Shown here one piece after another: positions 32,961 through 44,384 of a stretch of DNA of 64,000 bases. The notes beneath the pieces are model-generated. The model ran no database searches. It saw only the letters and a list, made by a program, of their open reading frames with translations, and was not told where the DNA came from. The number at the start of each line of letters is the position of its first letter. Within the stretch, counting starts at the first letter, position 1. Where the stretch lies: contig JAIOJX010000004.1 of NCBI GenBank assembly GCA_022376925.1, positions 2,418,001 to 2,482,000 on the forward strand, read 5' to 3'. Source of the DNA: Tragulus kanchil. Its lineage: Eukaryota > Chordata > Mammalia > Artiodactyla > Tragulidae. The position numbers and the translations under genes were made by a program.

Positions 32961-33841
32961 TCAGGGTCCCGGGTCCGGAGATGTGAGGCTAGGGTGGGGT
33001 GAGCGTGGAGACAAAGCCAGACAGATGTCATTAGGGCCCAGTGCTGGTTCAGACTCAGAAGGTTTCCTCTGGGTGTGCTGCACCATCCAACTCAGATTGT
33101 TAATGGGATCTCCCTTGTGTAGAGAAGAGACTGCAGAGGGCCTAAGTGGTAGATTTAATTGTATAAGAGACAATTTTAGGGTCAAGCACACAAAAGGGGT
33201 CAGAGCTCCACAAATGAGTGATGGCTGGTGTTAATACTACCCCCTGCCCCAAGCAGGGGACAGACAGAGCCTGTCCTCCACACGCCCAGAGCCTGTTCTG
33301 TTCATGAACAGAAGTTCACTGAAAGCCTTTTGTGTATGCCAGGTACTGTTCTGGGTTCTTGGAACACCTCAGTGACCAAATCAAACAAACACCCCTGTTT
33401 ATTGGAACTTATGTTCTAGGAGGGAGAAACAGCAAGCAAGAAGTATACAGTATACCAATCACTTCATATACTATGTAGAAGGTAGTAAATGCTGTGGGAA
33501 AATGGGGGAAAACTGAGCAGGATAAGAGCAGTTGGGAGTTGGGGAAGAGGTGAGCTGTAATTTCAGATAGAGTTGTCAGGGTAGATCTCACAGGAAAAAA
33601 AGGTATTTGAGTAATGAAACAAAGTACATGTTGCTGTCCACTAGCCTATGACTATGTACTGAGTGCCTACCATGTGCCAGGCCACCAGACATATGGCAGC
33701 AAATTAAACCACCCCAACCTGAGGCTTCTGAGAGGGCACTGTGTCCCACCAGCTCCATTCCCTTTTCTGGGGTGGGGTGAGGACTTCAGCAAAACAGAGG
33801 TGAGCCCGCCTCAGGTCAGCCCTGCTCTGTCTCCCCTGCAG
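32961..33841. other. ABLIM3: Intron before exon k
   Basis: Contains fragments that look like old repeats (33310-33600, TTATTGGAACTTATGTTCTAGG type), unnamed. Nothing coding. Confidence 0.5.
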
Positions 33842-33902
33842 ACGCCCAGTGCAGACCTATTCCACTACGACAGCATGAACGCCGTCAACTGGGGCATGCG
33901 AG
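33842..33902 (+). CDS. ABLIM3: ABLIM3 exon k
   Basis: A 61-bp exon, phase 0 to 1, encoding TPSADLFHYDSMNAVNWGMR plus one base. Acceptor CCCCTGCAG at 33841, donor GTGAGT at 33903. The block NAVNWGMR leads into the headpiece and is strongly conserved in the abLIM/dematin family. Present once. Confidence 0.93.
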
Positions 33903-34561
33903 GTGAGTGCAGCCTCCCCTGGGACTTGACAGGGCCCACATTACAACGCAGTGCTCACAGCTGCCCGTTCAACCAACGACCGTGGCCCCACCCCGGGCTC
34001 TGTCTAACCCCGAGTCCCCTTTCCCTTCCCATCCCCTCCCTTCCCCTGCTCTTCCTTCATCCTCTCGGGTCCCTGGCCTTGGGTGATCTCCAGGCCATCT
34101 GTCCCATCTGGATTCCCAGAGCCATCTGTGTTCTTGCTCTTCTCCCAGTCCTGCTGAGCTGATGCTGCCTGCCAGCCCCGGGTGGAGGGAAGTGCTCAGA
34201 GCCAGATGCACTTTGTTCCCAGAAAAACTCCCATGGGCCTCATTCTCTCTACCAGTGATACTCTCCCACCAGCCCCAGTCAGCTTTACAAGCAGACTCAG
34301 GCAGGTTCACAGCAAACCCTGGAGGGTTCCCCCAAGAAGATGAAGGACTGCACCCATGTGCTACATGGCCCCAGCCCCTTCCTATTTCTATTTTAAATAT
34401 CTCTAACACCCTATCTCTGGATCAGCCCCATCCTTTTCTCCATTTTGTTCAAAATAGCCTTGACTGGGGATGAGTTCAATGAGCATAGGCTCTCTACGAC
34501 AGAGCCTGGTGTAGTGATGGAAAGCAAAGACTGACACTGTGTGTCTCTTTTCTCTCTGCAG
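33903..34561. other. ABLIM3: Intron between exons k and l
   Basis: Long pyrimidine-rich run at about 34005-34055. No repeat family recognised. The 146-codon minus-strand frame is treated as chance. Confidence 0.5.
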
Positions 34562-34569
34562 AGTACAAG
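34562..34569 (+). CDS. ABLIM3: ABLIM3 exon l, 8-bp microexon
   Basis: Eight bases, AGTACAAG, between acceptor TCTCTGCAG and donor GTAAAG. With the G left by exon k they encode E-Y-K, giving WGMR-EYK-IYPYELL, which matches the family sequence I recall for all abLIM paralogues. Without these bases the frame from exon k (phase 1) to exon m (phase 0) does not close, which is strong independent support. Protein-based gene finders usually miss it. Confidence 0.88.
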
Positions 34570-35064
34570 GTAAAGATACACAGACCCTGGGGGTCTCTGC
34601 GACCCTGCAAGTTGCTACCCTGGGGACAAGCAGGAAGATGACAGCACTGTCCATGCAGGGAAGGGAACAGCGGCATATAACCCTAAGGGTCCTCTCAAGA
34701 CTAGCATTTCCAGTCCCTCCTTGGGTACTTCCCCTGAATCCTGCCCTGCGTGTCTTGCCTCCTGAAACCAGACAGTTCCCCCAGGCCTCAGAGTCTTTCT
34801 GGAGGCTTACCAACCACAGATAGGAGACATTCACATTCAGAAGCCCTTCTGCTCACATCAAGGCCAAACGCCACCAAGCTTATCCCTAGCAGTAACCGAG
34901 GACTCTGGAGCCTTTCCTTTGGGAGAAGGTGCCTTGAGGCTACCTGCCAGGAAACCCCAAAGAGGATGCCCTCAGCCCTTCCTCCAGACTGTGTGATCAA
35001 TGGCTCTTCCTGAATAGAGAGGGAGCCCAGCCACCACCCTCACCCATCTCTCCTCTCTCCTCAG

Positions 35065-35145
35065 ATCTACCCTTACGAGCTGCTCCTGGTGACCACAAGA
35101 GGGAGAAACCGACTGCCCAAAGACGTGGACCGGACGCGTTTAGAG
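35065..35145 (+). CDS. ABLIM3: ABLIM3 exon m, headpiece N-terminal part
   Basis: An 81-bp exon, phase 0 to 0, encoding IYPYELLLVTTRGRNRLPKD then VDRTRLE. Acceptor CTCTCCTCAG at 35064, donor GTAGGT at 35146. YPYE, LPKDVDRTRLE is the standard N-terminal half of the villin headpiece, where villin itself has YPYSVLV and LPEGVDPTRKE. The partner half is in exon n. Confidence 0.94.
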
Positions 35146-36640
35146 GTAGGTGTAGAGAACTGAGAAGGAGCCTTGGTGTTTGAAGTGATTCCAGAAACTG
35201 ACTAGTCTAACCCAGCTTGGGTGGAACAGGCAAGATGAAGGACATAAAGGCCACACAGCTGGTTGAAAAAGCAGAGACTCCTACCTGTTTCCTTAGCCCT
35301 GACCAGTCCCTGCTGTTCCGTGCAGCCTCCTCGGCTCAGTTTGCACCTGTGATGCAGAGCTACAGTGTGTCTTCAGCTGGGGCGGATGTTCTGCAGATGT
35401 GAGAGGACAGCTGGGTTTGGTTCCCACTTCCAAGGGCCTGCAGCCTGTGTGCTGAGAAGAAAGAGTACTGGTGTTCCACAGGACGGTCTAGGAAACCAGG
35501 GCCTGTGACAGAGAAGGATGGGGACAGCTCTGTGCCAGGGGTAAATGTAGAGCAAGTCTCGAGCAAGACTCCCTGGGTCCCAACCCTGATGCCGCCATCC
35601 CTAGGTGGACAGCATGGCCACCTCTCCAAACCTTAGTTTTCTCCTCTGTAAGATGGGGTGACGGTCATGCCTCCCTCAAGCTGCCAAATGACATACATGA
35701 GGCAGTACATGTAGAGCCCCTGATACAGAATCCAGCAGTGTACTGAGTAGAAAGGTCTCCAGAGAGTGTCACTGCTTTTACAGGGAGACCACTGAGGCCG
35801 GCTGGGTTTCACAGGCTTCCAGGAAGAGGAAGGGTCTAGAAGACTTTAGAGGTGGGAGGTCCAGATGGATGGAGAGGGAGGAGAGCATCAAGAGCAGGCG
35901 GGCAACACAGACAAGGCGCAGGCATGGCGGGAGCAGGGCACGGGCTCTTGAGCTGCCTGGCCCACTTGGTGTGGAGCTGCAGACCCGCTTACACTGGTTC
36001 CAGGAGAGGATGCGGCCCTTCCCTCTCTGCCACTCCCTGGAACACCCTTTCCATCTCAGCAGCTGCCTCACTGCTCGGGGCCCCATTCTAGAGATGCCAG
36101 TGCCCCAAAGCCTTCCTCGGGACATGTCACTCACCTTTTCCTCCAGCCTCCCCCAGCCCTGTGCCCAGAGCACAGACCCGACACCTCTCTTCCTCCTCTT
36201 TGTCTCGTCATCAAGCCGTTCACCTGTGTCTGACACATGCTCTGTCGTCTACCACAGCGCCTGGGCTGGGGGAGGTGTCAGGAGAGATCTGTGGAATTGA
36301 ATGCAAGCTTGTAAGAGAGGAGGCTCAGCACTTCATGGGACACCCTTGACCTGATACCTGAGGAATTTGCCCACAGTGGAGGGTGGAGCCTAGGAGCAGG
36401 GTGTGAAGGGACCAGGACACTCCACCCCAGGCAGCAACCTGGGGTAACAGGGACAGAAACAGATGATTCTCCTTACATTTACAAGGGCCGCCTCTCACTG
36501 TCTAGCAGTGAGTGAGTGCTGGTGCTGATGGAGACAGCTCCCACAGCAGCTCAGAGGAGCTAGCATTTAGTGATGAAAGTGTTCACAAACCTGGACGAAC
36601 TGCTCTCCTCCTGGACACCCAGAAGCTCAGACCAGGAAAA
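35146..36640. other. ABLIM3: Start of the last intron
   Basis: Single-copy-looking DNA without recognised exons or transposons. Several 60-150 codon frames overlap on both strands, as expected for GC-rich DNA. Confidence 0.5.
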
Positions 36641-36644
36641 CACA

Positions 36645-36790
36645 GCCTTCTCTGAGTATCAGAATCATTTCAGGAGCTTTTTAAAAACACCAGTAGAGGG
36701 CCCCACCTGAGTCCAATTGAATCACAATCTAGGGAAGAAGCAGAGGCTCCCGGGGATATCTGATGTGTAGCCTTCTGGGCTAGAGATGCT
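36645..36790 (+). mobile_element. MER5-like hAT fragment
   Basis: AGAATCATTTCAGGAGCTTT, GGCCCCACCTGAGTCCAATT and TCCCGGGGATATCTGATG follow the MER5A order. Diverged. Confidence 0.6.
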
Positions 36791-37189
36791 TCCCTAGCCC
36801 CCTACAGCCGTTTAGGCCAGGCTCTGAAGAAGGAAACCCCCTTACTCTGTCCTCAGAGAGCTCAGGGTATAGATACTCGTTCATTCAATAAATATTTCAG
36901 TTAGTTCAGATCAGTTGCTCAGTGACGTTCGATTGCTTGCGACTCTGTGGACTACAGCACACCAGGCTTCCCTGTCCTTCACTGTCTCCCAGTGCTTGCC
37001 CAGACTCATGTCCATTGACTCACTGATGCCATCCAACCATGTTGTCCTCTGTTGTCCCCTTCTCCTTTTGCCTTCTATGTTTACCAACATCAGGCTCTTT
37101 TCCAGTGAGTCAACTCTTCACATCAGGTGGCCAAAGTATTGGAGCTTCAGCATCAGTCCTTCCAATGAAAAGTCAGGGTTGATTTCCTT

Positions 37190-39362
37190 TAAGATTGACA
37201 GGGTTGGTCTCCTTGCAGTCCAAGGGACTCAAGTGCCTTCTCCAACACCACAATTCAAAGGCATCAATTCTTTGGTGCTCAGCCTTCTTTATGGTCCAGC
37301 TCTCACATCCATACATGACTACTGAGAAAACCGTAGCTGACTACATGGAGCTTTGTCAGCAAAGTGATGTCTCTGCTTTTGAATACTCTGTCTAGGTTTG
37401 TCATAGCTTTTCTCCCAAGGACCAAGCATTTTTAAATTTCATGACTGCAGTTACTATCTGCAATGATTTTGAAGCACAAGAAATTAAAGTCTGTCACTGT
37501 TTCTATTGTTTGCCCATCTATTTGCCATGAAGTGATGGGACTGGATGCCATGATCTTTGTTTTTTGAATGTTGAGTTTTACGCCAGCTTTTTCACTATCT
37601 TCTTTCACCTTTATCAATAGGCACTATAGTTTCTCTTTACTTTCTGCCATAAGGGTGGTGTCATCTGCATACATGGGGCTATTAATATTTTTCTCAGCAA
37701 TCTTTTTTATTTTTTCTTTTTTTAAAAATTTATTTATTTATTTATTTATTTTTTTACATGTATGTTCCCAGATCATTCATATGCATATCCCTGGACCCTC
37801 CCCCCAGTCAGTTCCCCCCCTCCCATCCCTCCAGACCATCGCTCCAAGTGGTTGTAGGTACCCCTATTCCCCTAGCACAATGACAATAGCTATCTTTTCC
37901 ATACATGACAGTATAGGCTTCCATGTTACTCCCTCCATGCCTCCCTCCCACTGTTCAGTCTCCACAATGTCTTTATGTCTATTCTCTGTTTTTTCATGAG
38001 TTCACTGCGTATGTTATCATGACTATCTTACTAGATCCCATATATATGAGTTAGTATACTATACTTGTCTTTCTCTTTTTGACTTACTTCACTTTTTATG
38101 ATAGGTTCTAGAGCCAGCCACCTCATTATTTTTCTCAGCAATCTTGACTCCAGCTTGTGCTTCATCCAGACCAGCATTTCCCATGATGTACTCAGCATAT
38201 AAATTAAATAAGCAGGGTGACAGTATACAGCCTTGACATACTCCTTTCCCAATCTGGAACCACAGTTGGCAGTCCTTAAGGGGGGACTTTAAGATTGACA
38301 GGGTTGGTCTCCTTGCAGTCCAAGGGACTCAAGTGCCTTCTCCAACACCACAATTCAAAGGCATCAATTCTTTGGTGCTCAGCCTTCTTTATGGTCCAGC
38401 TCTCACATCCATACATGACTACTGAGAAAACCGTAGCTGACTACATGGAGCTTTGTCAGCAAAGTGATGTCTCTGCTTTTGAATACTCTGTCTAGGTTTG
38501 TCATAGCTTTTCTCCCAAGGACCAAGCATTTTTAAATTTCATGACTGCAGTTACTATCTGCAATGATTTTGAAGCACAAGAAATTAAAGTCTGTCACTGT
38601 TTCTATTGTTTGCCCATCTATTTGCCATGAAGTGATGGGACTGGATGCCATGATCTTTGTTTTTTGAATGTTGAGTTTTACGCCAGCTTTTTCACTATCT
38701 TCTTTCACCTTTATCAATAGGCACTATAGTTTCTCTTTACTTTCTGCCATAAGGGTGGTGTCATCTGCATACATGGGGCTATTAATATTTTTCTCAGCAA
38801 TCTTTTTTATTTTTTCTTTTTTTAAAAATTTATTTATTTATTTATTTATTTTTTTACATGTATGTTCCCAGATCATTCATATGCATATCCCTGGACCCTT
38901 CCCCCAGTCAGTTCCCCCCCTCCCATCCCTCCAGACCATCGCTCCAAGTGGTTGTAGGTACCCCTATTCCCCTAGCACAATGACAATAGCTATCTTTTCC
39001 ATACATGACAGTATAGGCTTCCATGTTACTCCCTCCATGCCTCCCTCCCACTGTTCAGTCTCCACAATGTCTTTATGTCTATTCTCTGTTTTTTCATGAG
39101 TTCACTGCGTATGTTATCATGACTATCTTACTAGATCCCATATATATGAGTTAGTATACTATACTTGTCTTTCTCTTTTTGACTTACTTCACTTTTTATG
39201 ATAGGTTCTAGAGCCAGCCACCTCATTATTTTTCTCAGCAATCTTGACTCCAGCTTGTGCTTCATCCAGACCAGCATTTCCCATGATGTACTCAGCATAT
39301 AAATTAAATAAGCAGGGTGACAGTATACAGCCTTGACATACTCCTTTCCCAATCTGGAACCA
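37190..39362 (+). repeat. Direct duplication 12 (37190-38262 / 38290-39362)
   Basis: Offset exactly 1100 bp, 27 bp of filler (38263-38289). One visible difference: ACCCTCCCC/ACCCTTCCC near 37797/38897. Both copies carry the nested L1 with its target repeats. Confidence 0.92.
37705..38126 (-). mobile_element. L1 3'-end insertion nested in BovB
   Basis: Flanked by the 19-bp repeat TATTTTTCTCAGCAATCTT at 37686-37704 and 38127-38145. T-rich left end marks the poly(A) of a minus-strand insertion. Sequence such as CTTACTAGATCCCATATATA and TGACTTACTTCACTTTTTAT is L1 3'UTR. A second copy is at 38805-39226. Confidence 0.85.
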
Positions 39363-40170
39363 GTCTGTTGTTCCATGTCCAGTTTTAACTGTTGCTTCTT
39401 GTCCTGCATACAGGTTTCTCAGGAGGAAGATAAGGTGGTCTAGTATTCCCATCTCTCTCAGAATTTTCCACAGTTTGTTGTGATCCACATAATCAAAGGC
39501 TTTGGCATAGAAAATCAAGCAGAAATAGATGTTTTTCTGGAATTCCCTTGCTCTTTCTATGATACATCGGATGTTGACAATTTGATCTCTGGTTCCTATG
39601 CCTTTTCTAAATCCAGCTTGTATATCTGGAAGTTCTCGGTTCATGTTGCAACCTAGCTTGGAGAATTTTGAGCATTACTTTGCTAGCATGTGAAATGAGT
39701 GCAATGGTGCAGTAGTTTGAACATTCTTTGGCACTGCCCTTCTTTGGGATTGGAATGAAAAGTGACCTTTTCCAGTCCTGAGGCCACTGCTGAGTTTTCC
39801 AAATTTTCTGGCATACTGAGTGTAGGACTTTAACAGCATTATCTTTTAGGATTTGAAATAGCTCAGATGGAATTCCATCACCTCCACTAGTAGCTTTGTT
39901 TATAGTAATGCTTCCTAGGGCCCACTTGATTTCGCAGTCTAAGATGGCTGGCTCTAGGTGAATGATCACACCATCATGGTCATCCAGGTCATTTTAAGTT
40001 CTTTTTGTAAAGTTCTTCTGTGTTTTCTTGCCATCTCTTCTTAGTATCTTCTGCTTCTATTAGGTCTATACTGTTTCTGTCCTTTATTGTGCCTATCTTT
40101 GCATGAAATGTTCAATTGGTATCTCTAATTTTCTTGTAGAGATTTTTAGTCTTTCCCAGAGAATTGGCTA

Positions 40171-41078
40171 TGTGGTGGTATACATAATTCTCACTTAATC
40201 TCCTTCAGTACTTTATTAGCTAATATAATTGCTATCAACAACAAGTGATTGTAGTAAGTTTTCAGGCAGGCTATATGCCATCTATTTCTTTCTTTAAACA
40301 AAATCATTAATTTTATTTGAAAAAATAAAAATGAAAGTTCAGACCTCTAGAAAAGTTGCAAGAAAAGTAAAATGAGCACCCATCCATCCTTGACCTAAAT
40401 GCACCAGTTGTTCGCATTTAAGTACCATGCATTTCTGACTCTAAAAGCTTAAAAATCAAAGTTGTTATCAACTTTCAAGGCTGCTTGGAAGCAATGGGAA
40501 GGCGCATCCCAGAAAGGGGTTAAAGAACCCACTAAAGCATGAAGAACAATGTGTCATTACATGGCATACTTGTTTTCATATAAGAAAGAGTATGGTATGG
40601 AGAAATCTATAGAGAGTAATTTTTTCATTGACTGGCCTAAGGAACAACCTCCCAGATCATTTGTAAAGATACTACTGAGGGGAAATAAGCTCTAACATTT
40701 TAGACAGGTCTCCTTTTTCATCCAAAGTAGACAGCAGCAACATTAATCTATACACTCTCCTGGACACAACGCATGGACCAAGGATGCAGAAAGGGGAAGC
40801 CAACCACGATGCACCAAGAGGCACTTCGGTGAAACAGAAGTCCCTGCTGAGTCTTGGGCAGGGGAGGCCTCTCCAGTGAGATTGGCTTCAGAGGTCCCTC
40901 CCAGGAAACATTCACTCACACATTCAACCATTCGACAGATATTCATCACACACCTTCCATGGGTCAGACACTGCCAGGCACAGCACAACCAGAGGAAATG
41001 TACAGGAACCACTCCCGCCTCCACCTGCCCCTCACACCCTCAAGCTCTTCCCTCTCTGTCTCCTCCTCCTCCTTCCAG
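40171..41078. other. ABLIM3: End of the last intron
   Basis: AT-rich, with an unnamed repeat-like stretch at 40290-40470. The open frame that starts at 40854 reads into exon n but its upstream part is intron: the exon begins after CCTTCCAG at 41078. Confidence 0.55.
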
Positions 41079-41192
41079 CGCCACCTGTCCCAGGAGGAGT
41101 TCTACCAGGTCTTCGGCATGACCATCTCCGAGTTTGACCGGCTGGCCCTCTGGAAGAGGAATGAACTGAAGAAGCAAGCCCGGCTGTTCTAG
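41079..41192 (+). CDS. ABLIM3: ABLIM3 terminal coding exon n, headpiece C-terminal half and stop
   Basis: The last coding exon, 114 bp including TAG at 41190. It starts [20 protein letters not shown] and ends [17 protein letters not shown]. This is the three-helix core of the villin headpiece. The hydrophobic-core Phe residues (F of EEF, F of VFGM, F of EF), the Trp of LWKR, the basic KK pair and the terminal Leu-Phe are all present, so the F-actin binding surface looks intact. Acceptor CCTTCCAG at 41078. Preceded by an intron of about 5.9 kb as assembled. Confidence 0.96.
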   Translation, partial: RHLSQEEFYQVFGMTISEFDRLALWKRNELKKQARLF

Positions 41193-41747
41193 GCAGAGGC
41201 TCTATAAATATATATGCATTTATATAAAGATATATGTAAAATCTCTATACTGAAGCTCGGTATAATCTTCTCGTGTAATGGGACACACTGCCTGCCATGA
41301 GACTTGCTTTTCTGTACTGTCAGGCAAGGCCACATCATCAAGATATTTTTATGCTCCTACCTTTCTCTTTTTTAAGTGCAATGGGGTTTGGGAAGGAATT
41401 TGTGGGGACTCCCACCCTTTTACTGGGGAGTCTTTTTATACTGAAACATCTGTCCTGACTTGAGTCCCCCAAGGTCCAACTCTCTTTCCTAAAAGAGGTG
41501 CCTCAAGGAGTCTCTCTTCTGCTTCTCGTCTCGTTCCCCCAGTCTCCAGGGAGGATGCTGAATGTGCAGTTTTCAGACCTTAATGGCCCCAGAGGGGCCC
41601 TCTCAAGGAGGATCCACAGCATTCTCCCCAAGTCACTGAGCACCTTTGAGAGCCCTGAAGAATTTTCTTATCACCCCTGCTAGGACCCCAGCTCTGTCTG
41701 GGAGTGATGCAGCTAGAAATGTGGGTTTCAGGTCTACTCATTACAGA

Positions 41748-41753
41748 AATAAA
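41748..41753 (+). terminator. Proximal poly(A) signal AATAAA
   Basis: AATAAA 556 bases after the ABLIM3 stop codon, followed by AATTAGTGGACAGGG. The downstream GU-rich element is weak. Candidate site for a short 3'UTR form. Confidence 0.45.
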
Positions 41754-43284
41754 AATTAGTGGACAGGGCCTTGGCCTCTTCTCGCCTCTTCAATCCTCCT
41801 TCTATCCTTGATCCTCACCTCTTTCTAGTCCAAATCTATGACTCATGGTAGGAAAAGGAAAAGTATTATCCTTCCCTGCACCATTACTCCCGGTGGCCCT
41901 GTGCCTGGCCCCTACAGGGAGAACCAGAGCGAGGAAGTGGGAGCCGGGAGCAGGAGACAGAGTAGGACACCAATTTTCACTGGAGCTGCAGGACCTCTTG
42001 GGACCAGGCCCTCCTGACCCTTCCCCCTTTGGAGGAGAGGTCCATTTTCGTAGCCTGTATTTTTCAGCCTTACTACAATCTATGTGCCTGAGAACTCACC
42101 GTAGGGCTAATGTTCCCAACTCAGCTCCAACCGAACTACTAGACAGACAACATCTGACACACACCTCCAAAGGTAATATCGGCCATGTCCTAAGGAGCGT
42201 TTCCTGGCCTACCTATGTCATCTGGTCCCTGGGCTGGCAGCACAACCCAACCAAACCCCCTACCAGTCCTCAGCTCCCACTGCAAAGTTGGCCATCATTC
42301 ATGGGGAAAACTTCTGAGGAATGACTGCTTATGAGATTCCAAAGTGGAGCCACTGGCCAACGTTGCCCATGGTCATCCTAATGTCCCCAGTGCCTGCCTT
42401 TCCTGTCTCCTTACCTTCTGGAACAGGGGTGAAAACTTAACCTGCTCTCCTCCCATCCCCAAACCTGCAATCATGAGTTGGTGATGTTTGGTCAGGTCTG
42501 TTCCTTCCTGGAGATGCCTTGAGTCAGGCCATGGATGAAGGATGAAGAAGTGGAAGTGACAGTTATGACTCTCAAGAGGTTATGTGTTGTGGCAAATGTA
42601 GAACTGACTTCAACTCAACAAACCTTCACTGAGCACCTACTGATGCTGAGCACCTGCTGTATACTGAGCACTTAATGGGGGAGGGAGATGGGAATACTGG
42701 AATGATCAACATGGGGCCCGATCTCAGGGGCATGCCTACAAAAAATGGATGTTGTAAGGCATGTACTCAAACACGACGGACATGAGGCAGAAAGTGACCA
42801 GAGACAGCATGAGAAAGTGTGTGCAACGTTACAAAGAAGGTACGTGCAGCTGGCGCAGACCAAGGAAAGCTTCCTGGAAGAGACTGCATCTGAATGAAGT
42901 TCAGGAAGGATCTTTGTAAACTGGGAGGAAACTGTAACCTAAAAGGGTGATAGGATGAAGGGCCAGAAAGGAGGTCTAAAATGCTCTCATTTAAAATGTC
43001 AACTCTCTCTGCATCTTCTCTTTTTGGCCAATATCTTTTAACTGTCCTGACCCCTTTAGAAAAGTCCCCAGTCAGACAATAATCACTGAAACTGCCTCAT
43101 TATTACTGGTTGAGAACATGGAGAGATTGAAGGGCTTTTATTATTGTAGTTGAATATCTTTGTTTCCCATAAATGCACATAATTTCAACCCAAACTCATG
43201 TCCTTCTGTCGTTTCTAGTATGAATGGAAATGAGGAGAGGGAGAACTGTGCATGGGTAGAGGGTGAACTGTGCACATTTTTCAA

Positions 43285-43290
43285 AATAAA
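43285..43290 (+). terminator. Distal poly(A) signal AATAAA
   Basis: AATAAA about 2.1 kb after the stop, followed within 30 bases by a GT-rich run (CCTTGGTCTCGGTTTCTC). Position and downstream element suit a main cleavage site. A duplicate lies at 44379. Confidence 0.45.
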
Positions 43291-44378
43291 ACTATCAGAG
43301 AGAAGCCTTGGTCTCGGTTTCTCATTCTATAAGAAAGTCCAGCCAGGTAAACACTACCCAAATTGTTTCCTGTAGAATGCAAGGTCCTACAGGATGGAAG
43401 AGGATGTTCCAATAACAAATAAGGTTATAATATCAAAAAATAAAATTAGTAAAACCCAGGTGAGTCGACGACTTCCAAGAAGTAGTGAGCCTAGGAGTGG
43501 AGAAGCATAATGTCAGAGGTCTCATCCTCAGTAAGCCAGAAACCACCAGCCTCTGCACTGACCTCGTCTGATTCAGGGTTGCAATTATTGACAAACACAA
43601 GAGGAGAGAGATCAAGAGGAGAACATGAAGCTCCCTTCCTACACGAGACATCAAATGAAATTCTCTCAAGAGGTTATGTGTTGTGGCAAATGTAGAACTG
43701 ACTTCAACTCAACAAACCTTCACTGAGCACCTACTGATGCTGAGCACCTGCTGTATACTGAGCACTTAATGGGGGAGGGAGATGGGAATACTGGAATGAT
43801 CAACATGGGGCCCGATCTCAGGGGCATGCCTACAAAAAATGGATGTTGTAAGGCATGTACTCAAACACGACGGACATGAGGCAGAAAGTGACCAGAGACA
43901 GCATGAGAAAGTGTGTGCAACGTTACAAAGAAGGTACGTGCAGCTGGCGCAGACCAAGGAAAGCTTCCTGGAAGAGACTGCATCTGAATGAAGTTCAGGA
44001 AGGATCTTTGTAAACTGGGAGGAAACTGTAACCTAAAAGGGTGATAGGATGAAGGGCCAGAAAGGAGGTCTAAAATGCTCTCATTTAAAATGTCAACTCT
44101 CTCTGCATCTTCTCTTTTTGGCCAATATCTTTTAACTGTCCTGACCCCTTTAGAAAAGTCCCCAGTCAGACAATAATCACTGAAACTGCCTCATTATTAC
44201 TGGTTGAGAACATGGAGAGATTGAAGGGCTTTTATTATTGTAGTTGAATATCTTTGTTTCCCATAAATGCACATAATTTCAACCCAAACTCATGTCCTTC
44301 TGTCGTTTCTAGTATGAATGGAAATGAGGAGAGGGAGAACTGTGCATGGGTAGAGGGTGAACTGTGCACATTTTTCAA

Positions 44379-44384
44379 AATAAA
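44379..44384 (+). terminator. Duplicate of the distal poly(A) signal
   Basis: Same signal in the second copy of the 42571-43644 unit. Probably an assembly duplicate. Confidence 0.35.

Larger units (their letters stand above)
36899..40170 (-). mobile_element. BovB (RTE) LINE, minus strand
   Basis: The left end is the BovB 3' tail (AGTTCAGATCAGTTGCTCAG). Minus-strand reverse-transcriptase fragments can be read: FDYVDHNKLWKILREMGILD at about 39450, LLRNLYAGQE near 39420, CQGCILSPCLFNLYAEYIMG at about 39320, and upstream IPIPKKGSAKECSNYCTIAL near 39740. Frames are broken by stops. An L1 is nested at 37705-38126 and duplication 12 repeats 1.07 kb. The 5' end near 40170 is truncated. Confidence 0.88.
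1..43310 (+). other. ABLIM3: ABLIM3 gene, 3' half (partial at 5' end)
   Basis: ABLIM3 is a cytoskeletal adaptor: N-terminal LIM zinc-binding domains (upstream of this window) and a C-terminal villin headpiece that binds F-actin. Fourteen distinct exons with AG/GT borders can be joined here: 156, 30, 130, 99, 48, 135, 65, 148, 30, 59, 61, 8, 81 and 114 bp, total 1164 bp, exactly 388 codons including stop. Recognition as ABLIM3 rather than ABLIM1 or ABLIM2 rests on recalled paralogue differences in the linker and on the ending KKQARLF. The known protein is about 680 residues, so this is a little over its second half. Copies of five exons are repeated by direct duplications that look like assembly error. 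The window opens inside an intron. The right limit is set at the distal AATAAA and is approximate. Confidence 0.95.
41193..43310 (+). other. ABLIM3: ABLIM3 3' untranslated region (approximate end)
   Basis: Sequence after the stop codon. It opens with an AT-rich stretch (41205-41250, TATATATGC and similar) and contains two AATAAA signals, at 41748 and 43285. No open frame looks coding. From 42571 the region is repeated 1094 bp downstream, so the distal part of the UTR appears twice. The end is placed about 20 bases after the second signal and is an inference. Transcript data would be needed to choose between ends. Confidence 0.6.

Noticed and set aside
37568..39099. 143-codon frames at 37568 and 38668 on the plus strand
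   Set aside because: Antisense of BovB reverse transcriptase running into a nested L1. Not coding.
40854..41192. 112-codon frame ending at the ABLIM3 stop as a separate small gene
   Set aside because: Only the last 37 codons are coding. They are the terminal headpiece exon after the acceptor at 41078, and the upstream part is intron.
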